From contig VRMN01000001.1 in assembly GCA_008690995.1 (NCBI GenBank), positions 248,001 to 312,000 of the forward strand: 64,000 bases of DNA, in the 5' to 3' direction. This DNA comes from Porphyridium purpureum. Its lineage: Eukaryota > Rhodophyta > Bangiophyceae > Porphyridiales > Porphyridiaceae. The translations under genes and the position numbers were made by a program. The notes under the pieces are model-generated. The model was not told where the DNA came from and ran no database searches. It was given only the letters and a program-made list of their open reading frames with translations. How positions within the stretch are numbered: position 1 is the stretch's first letter; the number at the start of each line of letters is the position of its first letter. This document shows, one piece after another, positions 22,641 through 32,262 of the stretch.

Positions 22641-24240
22641 AACCGCCCTGTAGAGAGTCGCGTCACATGCAAACTCAGCTGCCATGTTCACGAAGGCACT
22701 TTCGGCAGATGTTTCTATCGGCACGCGTGGAGCCTGCAGTGGGCCGAAAAATACTCCGGCGAGCAGGAATGTTGGAAAGCCGCGCATCGCGCCTTGACGT
22801 CGCTAAAAAGGCTTAACAATGCAAAGTATCGCCAGGCGCAACTAGACAACCCACGAAAGAACCAAAGGATCGCCTTCGAGAAAGCACTGTTTGGTCCTCG
22901 CGAGGAGGGGCCGTGTGAAGAGAACTTTGAAATCCTTGCGACGGGCTCAAGGATTACTCGTAAGGGCGCCACATTTGTGGCCGTAAGAACCCGAGGGGCC
23001 GCCGCAAAAGGGAACACCAAACCGACAACCGGTACGCGCATCGAACCACCACATGCACATGCACCCCAAGCTGCAGCCCGCCTCAGCCCAGAGGGCGCGA
23101 GGCCGTTATACAAAAGTGGCGCTTGTCTACGCTACGAGGTACAGATCAAACAAGAGTTGGCCTGTGAAGGTACCCTTGGGCATCGAAAAATCCTGATCTC
23201 TAGGTATAATGACGCACATCATGGCACTCGTTTATTCTCACACTCACAGCTATAACGCTGTTTCATAGCTTTGTCTTTGCTACTTTCCTGCTGCTTTCTT
23301 CTCTCTCCCGCCGCTCCGCTCAAAGGAAAACCTGTGCGCGCTATGTGTTAATGCGTATGCTGAGTGTTCCAAGTGCTTCACACGCGCGCAACAGGTTTTG
23401 ACGACTTGTGTGCTTGTGACTTTCAGACATCACAGGTGGAGTTAGAGTCGGAGTTTGAAAACATCCTTGTGCGATTTCTGCGAGTGGTTTATGCCTTCTG
23501 CAAGGATTACAAGATGCATCTGCAAAGAGATTTTTCGGACAGTGCGCTGCGCGCCACAAGAAGTGTTACTTCTGGCTTGAATGCTTAGCATTTGCGCGGC
23601 ATCTTATGGAATCCCCTGAGCATTCGAGTGTTCCGCACGAGTTCTCCTTCTCGAAGATTGTTTGCCTGGAGTAACTCCGGAGACCAAGAAGGGTATGGAA
23701 ATTTTGGCATGCACGGGTCGGAGCCGCGAAGCGAGCACGTAAAAGCTGACAAGGAGGCTGCGGAGTTAGCTGGTGGTTATTTAGTCAGTATAACTAGCTT
23801 AAGATAGTAACAATATTCAAAATCAAAGAAAAGCGCTTCCTCCTTCCGTTCCATACGTCACGCCGACGCAAAAATGGCGAACAATGAGCGCGGCTGAGCG
23901 CTGATAGCCTTGAACGGATTTTTCTTGCGGTATCCTTTCTTCATTTTGATAGTGGAAAAGGCAAAAGGCGCTGGTATACTCGTGACGGATGAATGCGGTA
24001 ATTGGTACGCAAAAGTCTGCTTGGTTTCCTCAATGAACGTGTTTTATGCTGTTCGGATGCTCCCCTGTCACAAAAACCGGTTTTTACGGGGTTCTGTACC
24101 CCGGAGAGACCGCGAAGGCGTAGGGAAGAACTGCTACACGTCAGGCAGTGGGCCCGCCACCACGGACGTGAGGTCGGTCTGCAGGAGGTGATCTTTAGGA
24201 TCCCTTGCTGCTTATGAGGACAGCAAACCCTTTTAACTAA
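22641..24240. other. Degraded region after copia relic
   Basis: A plus-strand frame of 216 codons at 22605-23255 follows the RNase H region. It may be the tail of the copia pol or unrelated; no domain was recognised. The rest, to 24240, has short frames only. Confidence 0.35.
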
Positions 24241-25377
24241 ATGTTTTTCACTACGCTCATCTCTGGTCCTCCTTTTTCTCCCGTCATTAGCTTGCGGGAG
24301 ACGGGGTCCAATTTATATACTTCGCACGAAGTGACCGCTGTACGCCGGGCTGGCGTGGGACGAGATCCTGCATGAGAACGATCTTGCGAGGCTCGGCATA
24401 ATCCCGTGCCTGTCGACAGCCCGGAGAAGCGATGCGAAGTGCATCTCTTAGTACAGTGGCTTGGAAGAGTGAACTTTCTGACATCCCCTTGGCTGAAAGG
24501 TGGCAAAAGGACTAGATAATGGTGCTGACTCATGCGCTTGTATAGCCGCAGCGCCAGGCAAGACGGAGAGGCTCAGTTTAAAGAAGAAGCTCGTGTGAGC
24601 ATCAGAGCCACTCGCTGTGTGCACGTATTCACCATGAAAGGAAATAAAAGGAACCCGAAAACGAAAACGAAACGGAGATTGGAGTCCATTCGGAGTTACA
24701 CCGTAAGCGAATCTTCCAGCTCGCCAGAGTCGGCGTCCTCTGCGTGCTCCGGGACTTCCGAATCCGGAAATACGACTTCAGCCGTCGACAAACCGGACCT
24801 TTCCGTCACACAACCTGTGGTCGCGTTCGGTCGGTGTTAGCTTAGATCCTTACGTTGCTTAGTAAAAAAAAAGCACGCCGTTGTTGACTAGGTTGACTAC
24901 GTGCTCTGAGTAACGGTGAGAAGCGCTGAGCACAGGAATGCGGGTCGGCGGGCGCGGAAACGAGTGAAGGAATGGGTGAGAGGAAGAGCAGGGTGGAGCA
25001 GGAGCGAGTGCAAAAGCCGGCGAGAGCGAATTGGGTTGTGAGAATTCACCCCACCACGAGTAAATGGGCAGTACACTGCACATCCGCTTTGAAAGGCATG
25101 TCAATCTGGCTTTTCTGTGGTGCATAGACGTACAAGTATAGAAAATGTGGAGTAGAGATGGATCGTGACATCATCCACCGCACATTTAAGGTGCTAAAAA
25201 TTTCAGTCCGAAGAGTTGGACGCTAGCCCTTCCAGAGCCCTGTCGTTCAGCTGCCCCGAGCATCAGCAGCCTCAAGGTTGTGATGATGATGCCTTGGCAG
25301 CCTTTTCCGGTTTTGAATTTTTTCTCCCTTCTGGGTTTCGTGAGGCAGAGGACATCTGATAAGCAACGAGCTACGTG
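24241..25377. other. No firm gene; one Ser-rich small frame
   Basis: A plus-strand frame at 24532-24840 has an ATG start and encodes 102 residues with a basic middle (KRNPKTKTKRRLE) and a Ser-rich tail. Nothing identifies it. The remaining sequence up to the PDI gene holds its 3' flank and short unrecognised frames. Confidence 0.3.
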
Positions 25378-26490
25378 TCAGAGCTCGTCCCGGATCGACT
25401 CGAGGATGTTGATACGCCGCCTCGCATGGTTGAGCTGGTTCTCGGCGATTCCTGTGCCGGCTTCGGTGAACATTTTTCTGAGGCGCTCGTGCTCAAGTTC
25501 AAGAAAAGAGCGCCCCCGCGAGACCAGTTTGTCCAGCAGATGAGCGTAGTATTCGAACGAGCCATGTTCTGAGTCGCCCGAATCCTGCATGAGCTCCTTG
25601 ACTTTGGCGGCAGCCTCGGTATCCAGGGCGCCGTCTTTGATAAAGTCGGCCACGATCAAGCTCAGGTCGAGCGCTACGCCGCTGCGCTCCGTCAGCGACC
25701 CGTCTGCCGCGTAGTGTGCGCCAACGTGTTCGTTCAGAAACTCGATAAGCTGTGGGAGCTGGCGCGCGCCTTCAAACTTTACAACTTGCTTTTCCTCGCC
25801 GCGCTTGAACAAGAGCAGTGTCGGATACCCACGAACATTGTACTTTTTTCCGATGTCCTTGTTCGCTTCGGCATCCAGCATCGCGATCACGACGTGCTTT
25901 TCCGGGGCAAAGATGCGCGCTATGTCTTCAAATTTGGGTTTCAGTGCCTTGCAATGCTGGCACCAGGGTGCGTAGAAGTCCACAAACACATCGCGCTTGG
26001 GATCCATGACGATCTGATCAAAGTTATCCCTGTCCAGAGCCACTGTCAGAGCCTGTGTTGGGGGCGCCTTTTCGCCCATCAGTCCTGTGCGCGTCTCCAC
26101 TTCTGAAATCAAAAAGTTTGGTCGTAGGTCCATCATGAGTTGCTCTGCCTCCACGGGGTCGCCGCCTTTTGGAATCCAGCGCAGCGCCGGCAAGTCCTTG
26201 ACTTGGTAGCGAACGCACCCGGCGTGCGAGCCATCACACTGAGTATAAACTATCGCGACGTCCTTGTGCTTTGCGAAAGCCTTGCCCACCTGTCCATACA
26301 CAGATTTGGCCTGCGCGCACACCGCCGGGCGCCGGTCATCGCAGAACAGCACTAGGCCTGGCGCTTTCTTCAGCGCCGCGATCATATCTTGGTCATACGC
26401 GTCTGGCACGAAGAACGCGCATGCGAAGCGCACGAAGCATGCTTGCACGACCACAAGCAGTGCAACCTGTGCTATCGAGCGGGCTGGCAT
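25378..26490 (-). CDS. Protein disulfide isomerase-like protein with ERp29-type C-terminus
   Basis: A 370-residue secretory-pathway protein that would form or shuffle disulfide bonds in the ER. Residues 1-25 form a signal peptide (basic start, then ALLVVVQACFV). A first thioredoxin-like fold (about 30-130) lacks CXXC. A second (about 147-255) has the active site WCQHC at 176-180 and the cis-Pro context VRGYPTLLLF. A helical ERp29c-like domain fills about 270-366. The protein ends in RDEL, a plausible variant of the KDEL ER-retention signal. The CQHC active site differs from the usual CGHC. The architecture is like plant and fungal PDI-D/ERp38 proteins but with a degenerate first domain. The TyrRS gene ends 162 bp upstream on the same strand. 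Confidence 0.9.
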   Translation of the reverse strand: MPARSIAQVALLVVVQACFVRFACAFFVPDAYDQDMIAALKKAPGLVLFCDDRRPAVCAQAKSVYGQVGKAFAKHKDVAIVYTQCDGSHAGCVRYQVKDLPALRWIPKGGDPVEAEQLMMDLRPNFLISEVETRTGLMGEKAPPTQALTVALDRDNFDQIVMDPKRDVFVDFYAPWCQHCKALKPKFEDIARIFAPEKHVVIAMLDAEANKDIGKKYNVRGYPTLLLFKRGEEKQVVKFEGARQLPQLIEFLNEHVGAHYAADGSLTERSGVALDLSLIVADFIKDGALDTEAAAKVKELMQDSGDSEHGSFEYYAHLLDKLVSRGRSFLELEHERLRKMFTEAGTGIAENQLNHARRRINILESIRDEL

Positions 26491-26652
26491 GCTGTCTCCT
26501 GTCTGTCTCGTCTGTCGTTTCGATCTTGTGCGCGCGCGCGCTCTCTCTCACGCTCTCTCTTTCTGGTTGCTCGCATGTCCTCAACACGGTCGCGCGCTGG
26601 ATCCACCTCTAGACCGTTTCTCATATCAAACTGACGTGTTTTACTAGTAAAT

Positions 26653-27807
26653 CTACTTGGACACGCGGTACTTGCGCACCTTGTCCATGAGCGCCTTGGC
26701 CTCCGGGTTGTTCTCAAAATGGTCGCGCACGGGCTGGAGCATCTCGTTGATGGCGTCGGTCAGCGACGCCTTCAGGTCGCCCGGATGAACTGTGCCAGAG
26801 CGGTAATCCGCGTGCACAGCTTCAATACTCGTGTACGTCTTGTCACCACCATTCGCGTCCGAGCGCTTCAGTTCAAACTTGCCTAGCTTTGGAATCACCA
26901 GGTACTGCACGTACTCCAGGCATGGGTTTCCTTCCACAATCTCTGGAGGGCAGTACGCCTTCTTGATCTTGCTTGCCACGTCCTTCTTGGAGTCCTCCAT
27001 GAAGATCGCCGACTCTGGGTCCGACTTGGACATCTTCTCCTGCCCTTGTTTGAGCCCGGGAAGCATGTGGTGTGACAAAATAATCGGCTTGTTTTTGATT
27101 TTGGGCTTCATCGCGTCGCAGTACTCACGCGCGAGCATGTTCACTTTGCGCTGGTCCATACCCAGCTGGCAAATGTCCGCTTTGAGGAAGAAAATGTCTG
27201 CGCATTGCATGCATGGATAAAAGATTTGCGCAGCACTGAGGTCGTCTTGCTCGTTGCGTCCCATGATTTGCGAGCACCGGATCACGCGCGCGAGGTTGTT
27301 CCGTCTAGCAATATCCATGACCTTCATCCAGTACTCGTCGGGGCGTCTATTAATCTCCTCGGACGCCCACAGGAACTGCACGTGGTCCATGTTCATCCCG
27401 CATGCCTTCCAGACCTCGATGAAATAGTTTCCCACCACCTGGATCTTCTTGAGGTCACCATCCATCTTGTTATTGAGCTGCGCAAACCAGTCGGCGACCC
27501 AGAACACGAAATCGCAACCTGCTTCCGTGAGCTTATTGACGTTGACGCTCTTCATAATACCCTGCGCAATATGCATACGGCCAGATGGCTCAAACCCATC
27601 ATAACAGCGCGGCCGCCGATCCTTCAGCTTGCTAAACAGCAAGCGCAGCCCGTCCTCCGTGACGGTCTCCTCCGCCACACTCAGCGCCAGCGCCACCCGC
27701 CGCTCCACGTCAGGATCCCTCTCCTCCACCTCTCCTCCTCCTGGCGCTTGCCCGCCCATACTCACGTCTGCCATCGCCACACCCACCGCATCCACTTCTT
27801 CCGCCAT
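26653..27807 (-). CDS. Tyrosyl-tRNA synthetase, eukaryotic/archaeal cytosolic type
   Basis: This class I enzyme charges tRNA-Tyr with tyrosine. The HIGH-equivalent GRMHIAQG is at about residues 76-83 and the KMSKS loop is present exactly at about 258-262. Blocks such as GCDFVFWVADWFAQLNNKMD, SAAQIFYPCMQCADIF and DICQLGMDQRKVNMLARE match the archaeal/eukaryotic cytosolic lineage rather than the bacterial or organellar type. At 384 residues it is the short form without the EMAP-II-like C-terminal extension of animals. The longest frame begins with GTG at 27828; the ATG at 27807 (MAEEVDAV) is preferred. The first 45 residues are Glu/Gly rich. No transit peptide is evident. Confidence 0.95.
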   Translation of the reverse strand: MAEEVDAVGVAMADVSMGGQAPGGGEVEERDPDVERRVALALSVAEETVTEDGLRLLFSKLKDRRPRCYDGFEPSGRMHIAQGIMKSVNVNKLTEAGCDFVFWVADWFAQLNNKMDGDLKKIQVVGNYFIEVWKACGMNMDHVQFLWASEEINRRPDEYWMKVMDIARRNNLARVIRCSQIMGRNEQDDLSAAQIFYPCMQCADIFFLKADICQLGMDQRKVNMLAREYCDAMKPKIKNKPIILSHHMLPGLKQGQEKMSKSDPESAIFMEDSKKDVASKIKKAYCPPEIVEGNPCLEYVQYLVIPKLGKFELKRSDANGGDKTYTSIEAVHADYRSGTVHPGDLKASLTDAINEMLQPVRDHFENNPEAKALMDKVRKYRVSK

Positions 27808-28094
27808 CACATCTATCCCTCTCGTCACGCTCTTCTCACTCTCTTTCTCTCTCTCTCTCTCTTTTTGTCGCCCTTCAACAAACCGCTTTCTTATCGGTTT
27901 CTCTTCAATTTTGCACTTGCATATTAAATTACGCTTCTTTTATATGCATCTCTACGAACCCTTGCGCGTGAGTTGAGAAACTGTTAAACCGTTGAAACCG
28001 ATAGGCGCGACGGGTTGCGCGGCGCGGTGCGGCGGTGTTGCGTGTGCGAGCGTGTGTGGAGAAGAGCGGGAGGACGCGTCGATGAGTTGGCGGT
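27808..28094. promoter_or_regulatory. Divergent promoter region, TyrRS and SPOUT1-like genes
   Basis: The 287 bp between the two ATGs must hold both promoters. A CT microsatellite-like run lies at about 27838-27866, just upstream of the TyrRS start. On the TyrRS sense strand it is a GA-rich tract. No TATA box stands out. Confidence 0.5.
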
Positions 28095-29363
28095 ATGGGG
28101 AGGAAGCGGAAGTCGGTGGGCGATGGTGGCTCGGGCGATGACGCAGAACAGAACGTTGCAGACGCGGATACCGCGCCGGTGAGTGTTCCGAAAAAGAAGG
28201 AGAGGAAACGCAATCGGAAGAAGAAGGACGCACCTGCGCAGGTCGACGCGGCGGAGGATTCTGGTGGAAACGATGTAGAGGAGGGCGGGAATGGCGTGAG
28301 TCGTGGCAATGACGTAGACGGGCTGGAGGAGCAAAGAGGACGACGCGAAGGTGCGCAGCAGCAGAATGCTGGACGTGCGGCGCAGGCGCCCAGACGGACC
28401 ATCTCGATTGCGTTTCCGTCCTCTATCGTGAATGCTGTTGTAAAGCACGAAATGCAGACTTTGCTATGCGGTCAGCTCGCGCGGGCGGCCGCGCAGTTTC
28501 GTGTCCGAGAGATCATTCTGTTTGAGGAGTTTGACGAAGATGTCAACATGATCGACTTTACGCGACCGAACACAGCCGCCTCCGAGGCCAGTGCGTTTAT
28601 CAAGCTGCTGCTCGAGTACATTGAGACGCCGCCATACCTTCGAAAGTTCTTCTTTCCCGTATCAGACGACCTGCGGTATGTGGGCTTGCTCATACCGCTC
28701 GAAGCACCGCATCATCTCAAGATCAACGAGCTTCTGCGCTTCCGAGAAGGGGTTGTAGTTCCACAAGGATTCAGACAAGGCGACTCGATCCAGGACGCAA
28801 TGAATGGGTCCACAAGCAAGACGTCGAAATTTGTCGAGCTCGGACTTAGGTTTCCCATGCGTTTGCGAAGCGCCATGCCGATGGGAACGCGGGTGACTGC
28901 GGATTTTGGGGAGAACGACCTTTTCAGCATGCCGTCCAGTCGATTTAATAACCTTGTCCTTACGGCGGCGTCCCGCGAAGATGCCGAGCAAGCAACTGGT
29001 GCATACTGGGGTTACAAAGTCAAGGTTGTCACTTCTTTGTCACGGTTGCTAGACGAGGCGAGACGGTCGTCAGCATACGATTTGATTATCGGCACTTCGG
29101 ATGAGGCCGAGACCATTATGAACACATCATCCGTGCCGCGATCGTTCGACCACGCGCTTGTTGTCTTTGGAGGTCTTCGTGGCCTGCGACATGCCGCTGC
29201 GAGTGACGCAGTACTTGTCAAACGAGGCATGATTGATGAGCGCGTACCAGAATTGTTTGATATGTGGGTCAACACGATTCCTCGACAGGGCACACAGTCC
29301 GTTCGCACTGAGGAAGCGATTCCAATCACACTCGCGACGCTTGCACATAATTTTGAAACATGA
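28095..29363 (+). CDS. SPOUT-fold RNA methyltransferase, SPOUT1/C9orf114 family
   Basis: A 422-residue protein of the Methyltrn_RNA_3 family, putative S-adenosylmethionine-dependent RNA methyltransferases whose human member SPOUT1 (CENP-32) also associates with spindles. Residues 1-95 are Lys/Arg/Glu rich and disordered, with KKKERKRNRKKKD suited to nuclear or nucleolar import. The catalytic SPOUT domain starts near TISIAFPSSIVNAV. Conserved blocks include QTPPYL-like ETPPYLRKFFFP, LRYVGLLIPLEAPHHLK and the C-terminal knot NTIPRQGTQSVRTEEAIPIT. The gene is divergent to TyrRS and convergent with Trax, with a 56-bp gap between the two stops. Confidence 0.9.
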   Translation: MGRKRKSVGDGGSGDDAEQNVADADTAPVSVPKKKERKRNRKKKDAPAQVDAAEDSGGNDVEEGGNGVSRGNDVDGLEEQRGRREGAQQQNAGRAAQAPRRTISIAFPSSIVNAVVKHEMQTLLCGQLARAAAQFRVREIILFEEFDEDVNMIDFTRPNTAASEASAFIKLLLEYIETPPYLRKFFFPVSDDLRYVGLLIPLEAPHHLKINELLRFREGVVVPQGFRQGDSIQDAMNGSTSKTSKFVELGLRFPMRLRSAMPMGTRVTADFGENDLFSMPSSRFNNLVLTAASREDAEQATGAYWGYKVKVVTSLSRLLDEARRSSAYDLIIGTSDEAETIMNTSSVPRSFDHALVVFGGLRGLRHAAASDAVLVKRGMIDERVPELFDMWVNTIPRQGTQSVRTEEAIPITLATLAHNFET

Positions 29364-29419
29364 CAGGACCCTAAACAAAAAGCAGCTTGCGCGTGGTCAT
29401 GCCCCATAGGCAACGGCAA

Positions 29420-30457
29420 TCAATTTCCACCTGCTTCCAGTTCTTCTTGCTCCATCAAGCGCTTCAAATGCACAGGATCGATTGATCCAAACTCTGACTT
29501 GCGGATGTGCATCTCGTAGCAAACGCGTTCCACCTTGATCAGCGACCGCTTGAGCTCCTCGCTTTTGTGCAAGATGTCTTTAGGCCAAGCTGTCACAGGC
29601 GACACATTATTCTTCAAAAAGGAGTCAAACTTGGAGTGTAGCGAGCGAAGAAATGGAAGAATATGGTGCGGCGTTTCAAGGTCGCCCGTAGCTACCGCGC
29701 CGACCGCCAAACGCATAACCTCCCCCGTCAGATCGCCAACAGCCAAAACGTAGTCGCCCACATCTATAGTGAACTTTTGAGGTGACACGATGCCCTGGAT
29801 TTTCGAGCCCGTCTCTTCCGTCCCTTGTTCATTGGACTCTTCTGCCTCCATCTGTAGTGATGCGAGCCAGTGGTCGTGAGCGTCGTCGAGCATCTGCTGT
29901 GCTGCAGAAAGACTCATCAACGTCCGTGTCTGAAGGTAATGCGCAAACAGCACAAACTCGAGGAATTCTTGAATACCCGGTGAGAAGGCGCGGTGCAATC
30001 GATAGTACAAAATGGTATCTTGTGCAAGTTCTCCGGCGATCTTTGTGAGAATCATCTCTACGATTTCTTTCTTCGCACCATCGCTGTCGTCCATCAAGGA
30101 CAGGTCCGGAGTGGTTGCTGCCGTCACCGCAAGAAGTTTTGGCGCGATGCGATGAAGTCCGAAAATCCCGTGCTTACTCTTCATCGTCACAGTGCGTGAC
30201 GCCTGCACCAACCGCTCGCGCTGGTAGTTGAACGCGTCCATTTCCGCGCCAATCGACGCGAACATGTCAGCATAGGCGCCCTTTGGTGTCTGCGTGCCTC
30301 GGCTCCCTTCCGCCGCCGCAGCACCACTGCCATCTTCCACGCGCGCTCGCTTTTGCGCATGCCGATCCTTTTCACCTCGACCTGTTGGCCTCGTCATCAT
30401 CCCCGTCGTCCCTCCCGTCTTCGTCTCTCCTTCTCTCGCTGTCACTCTCTTGTTCAT
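29420..30457 (-). CDS. TSNAX: Translin-associated factor X (Trax)
   Basis: Trax pairs with translin in the C3PO endoribonuclease, which acts in RNA-silencing passenger-strand removal and tRNA processing in other eukaryotes. Here the translin fold spans about residues 75-340 of 345. The Trax-specific metal-site helix reads PGIQEFLEFVLFAHYLQTRT with its two acidic residues. The later DYVLAVGDLTGEVMRL block supplies the third acid, so catalysis looks possible. The N-terminus contains a GRGEKDRHAQKRAR basic segment. The longest frame starts at TTG (30538); the ATG at 30457 (MNKRVTAREGE) is chosen, with another at about 30400. No translin partner is in the window. Confidence 0.92.
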   Translation of the reverse strand: MNKRVTAREGETKTGGTTGMMTRPTGRGEKDRHAQKRARVEDGSGAAAAEGSRGTQTPKGAYADMFASIGAEMDAFNYQRERLVQASRTVTMKSKHGIFGLHRIAPKLLAVTAATTPDLSLMDDSDGAKKEIVEMILTKIAGELAQDTILYYRLHRAFSPGIQEFLEFVLFAHYLQTRTLMSLSAAQQMLDDAHDHWLASLQMEAEESNEQGTEETGSKIQGIVSPQKFTIDVGDYVLAVGDLTGEVMRLAVGAVATGDLETPHHILPFLRSLHSKFDSFLKNNVSPVTAWPKDILHKSEELKRSLIKVERVCYEMHIRKSEFGSIDPVHLKRLMEQEELEAGGN

Positions 30458-30522
30458 GCTACGCCGGGCGACAGTTTCCGTCAAGAACCACGCAGATGTA
30501 GCTCCAGGCTTGACCGCCGACG
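30458..30522. promoter_or_regulatory. 65-bp bidirectional promoter space, Trax and KIAA1143-like genes
   Basis: The ATGs of two divergent genes are only 65 bp apart, so both core promoters and 5' untranslated regions must overlap each other or the neighbouring coding sequence. No TATA box was seen. If Trax starts at a later ATG, the space grows by a few tens of bases. Confidence 0.5.
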
Positions 30523-31080
30523 ATGAAGCGGAAAACAATTGGCGGGACGGCCGGAGGCGGCAGCAGCGGTAGGAAGAGCACCGAGTCGCTCACATTTACA
30601 AAGCACACGCCAACGTTTCTGCAGAGTCTCGAGGCCGACGCAAAGAAGACCAGCGCAAGCGCTCGTGCCACCCGCGCAAATGCCGACACTGGTGGTATTC
30701 CTACCGACAAGACCGCGCCATCGGAGCTGGATGGCCTGGCACGAGAAGGATTCAATGTTCTAGATGGGTACTCAGACCACGAAGGTGACAACGCGCGAGA
30801 AGAGGATGGGTCGGCCGTCCTGGCGGCGATTCCAGTCAAGACCGGAAAGCAAAGAATCGCGATGCCTTCCACAACAGCTGCCGCTAGCGGCAAAATGAAA
30901 GACAATGCGGTTACGGGCAACACGGGGCAGCGTGCACTGCAGATGACCAGGACGCATCAGGCGAATGAAAAAGGGAAACCTAGAACAACCTCGGCACCCG
31001 CGGAGAAAAAACGCGCCGTGTTGTTGTCGTTCACTGTCGAGGAAGACGCTGCCTCGTCGGGCTCTTCTGATGCGGAATGA
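30523..31080 (+). CDS. KIAA1143-like DUF4604 protein
   Basis: A 185-residue, largely disordered protein. It keeps the two signatures of the DUF4604 (human KIAA1143) family at opposite ends. An N-terminal SLTFTKHTPTFLQSLEA corresponds to the family motif with FL after an aromatic/Lys strand. The C-terminal KKRAVLLSFTVEEDAA corresponds to the LLSFDxEDE end. The middle is Ala, Thr and Ser rich. The family has no firm function; it is conserved across eukaryotes and thought to be nuclear. It is divergent to Trax and convergent with the F-box gene, with 31 bp between stops. Confidence 0.75.
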   Translation: MKRKTIGGTAGGGSSGRKSTESLTFTKHTPTFLQSLEADAKKTSASARATRANADTGGIPTDKTAPSELDGLAREGFNVLDGYSDHEGDNAREEDGSAVLAAIPVKTGKQRIAMPSTTAAASGKMKDNAVTGNTGQRALQMTRTHQANEKGKPRTTSAPAEKKRAVLLSFTVEEDAASSGSSDAE

Positions 31081-31111
31081 ACATGCACGGCTTGTACAGA
31101 ATGAGAGCGCA

Positions 31112-32119
31112 CTATACGTACGAGATATTAAGAGCTGGTCTGGCGCGCATGAGCGCGTCGATCCCATCGTACGAGTAAAAGCCGACGGGCCAGATGTTGA
31201 ACACATTGTTGGCAAGTCCCAGAACTTGGAGCGCCGAGAAGTTGTGAGCAATCATGCTCAGCGTTTCATCCCCGATGCTGCAGTATGCGAGGTGCAATTC
31301 CTCCAGGGTGTCACCGCATGCCGCCAAAATATACTGAAGGCCCTGAACGGTTATGGACTCGCACCCAGTGAGGTCCAATACCCGCAGACTTTGAATTTGC
31401 GCAATGCTCTGCAGCGCGCTGTCTTCTAGACTGTGCATCCATTTCAAGCGCAGCACCCTCAACTTTGGAAACGCCGATCGCAAGCCAATCCGTGACAGAA
31501 AGAGCGCGTCGATTTGCAAGCAACGCGAGACGTCTAATTCTCTCAGCGATGGCCACACGAGCGGTGCGTCTTTGCCAAACGCCGCGTGCGAAAATGCCTC
31601 ACATTGCGCCACGCACAACTTTTCGAGTCTGGGTAACAAGCGCGCGGCGTCGCTGATACAATCATTGTCTGGCCACGATTGTACGTGGCTAACAAACGTC
31701 AGTTTCGTCAATCGATCCGAGCACGTTCGAAACAGCGCGGCGGGCGAGCGCGAAATCGCGTCGTGCGCGGCTATGTTTGCGTCTGCGCGCGGCCGAATAA
31801 GCCTCACGCTACTCAGCGTCGCACAATGCGCATCAATCAGTGCGCGAAACTGCCGGCACACCGCTCGCAAACGCCACAACGTCGCAACGCACGCAGCCTC
31901 TCGCAACGTCTCACTCGGATGATTCTTCCTACAGCTCGCGCGGAGCAGCAACTCCAGCACAAGTTCTTCTGGAAGAAGACCGAAGCCCATGATCCACGGC
32001 GCTGCGCCTGCCGCACTTTTCTCCGTTGGGCATCGCCAGTGCGGGCAGTTGTCCTGGTGCCATGCGTACTCGCATCCGCCGCCTGCCTTCTCTCTTGCTC
32101 CCATCGTGCCTCTGCGCAT
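31112..32119 (-). CDS. F-box and leucine-rich-repeat protein
   Basis: A 335-residue predicted substrate receptor of an SCF ubiquitin ligase. An F-box lies at about residues 45-95 (LLPEELVLELLLRAS, then VATLWRLRAVCRQFRALID). It is followed by degenerate LRRs of the AMN1/FBXL type from about 145 to 320, for example LEKLCVAQCEAF, LRELDVSRCLQID, LRVLDLTGCESIT and LEELHLAYCSIGDETL. The start is the ATG at 32119; ATGs at 32104 and 31990 are alternatives, and the last would still keep the whole F-box. The N-terminal CEYAWHQDNCPHWRC is Cys/His rich but matches no known finger. The kinase gene ends 143 bp upstream on the same strand. Confidence 0.85.
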   Translation of the reverse strand: MRRGTMGAREKAGGGCEYAWHQDNCPHWRCPTEKSAAGAAPWIMGFGLLPEELVLELLLRASCRKNHPSETLREAACVATLWRLRAVCRQFRALIDAHCATLSSVRLIRPRADANIAAHDAISRSPAALFRTCSDRLTKLTFVSHVQSWPDNDCISDAARLLPRLEKLCVAQCEAFSHAAFGKDAPLVWPSLRELDVSRCLQIDALFLSRIGLRSAFPKLRVLRLKWMHSLEDSALQSIAQIQSLRVLDLTGCESITVQGLQYILAACGDTLEELHLAYCSIGDETLSMIAHNFSALQVLGLANNVFNIWPVGFYSYDGIDALMRARPALNISYV

Positions 32120-32262
32120 CTTCGGTCCGAGTCAAACGGCGCACGCATTTCTAAAACGGTTCAACCAAGAAATCCCAAGGTTATGGTAAAACGGGGTGTT
32201 TACATAGAAAGCCCCGCGATGGCTGAAACCGAATTGCGAGCAAGTGTTCCGTGGCGTGTTCG

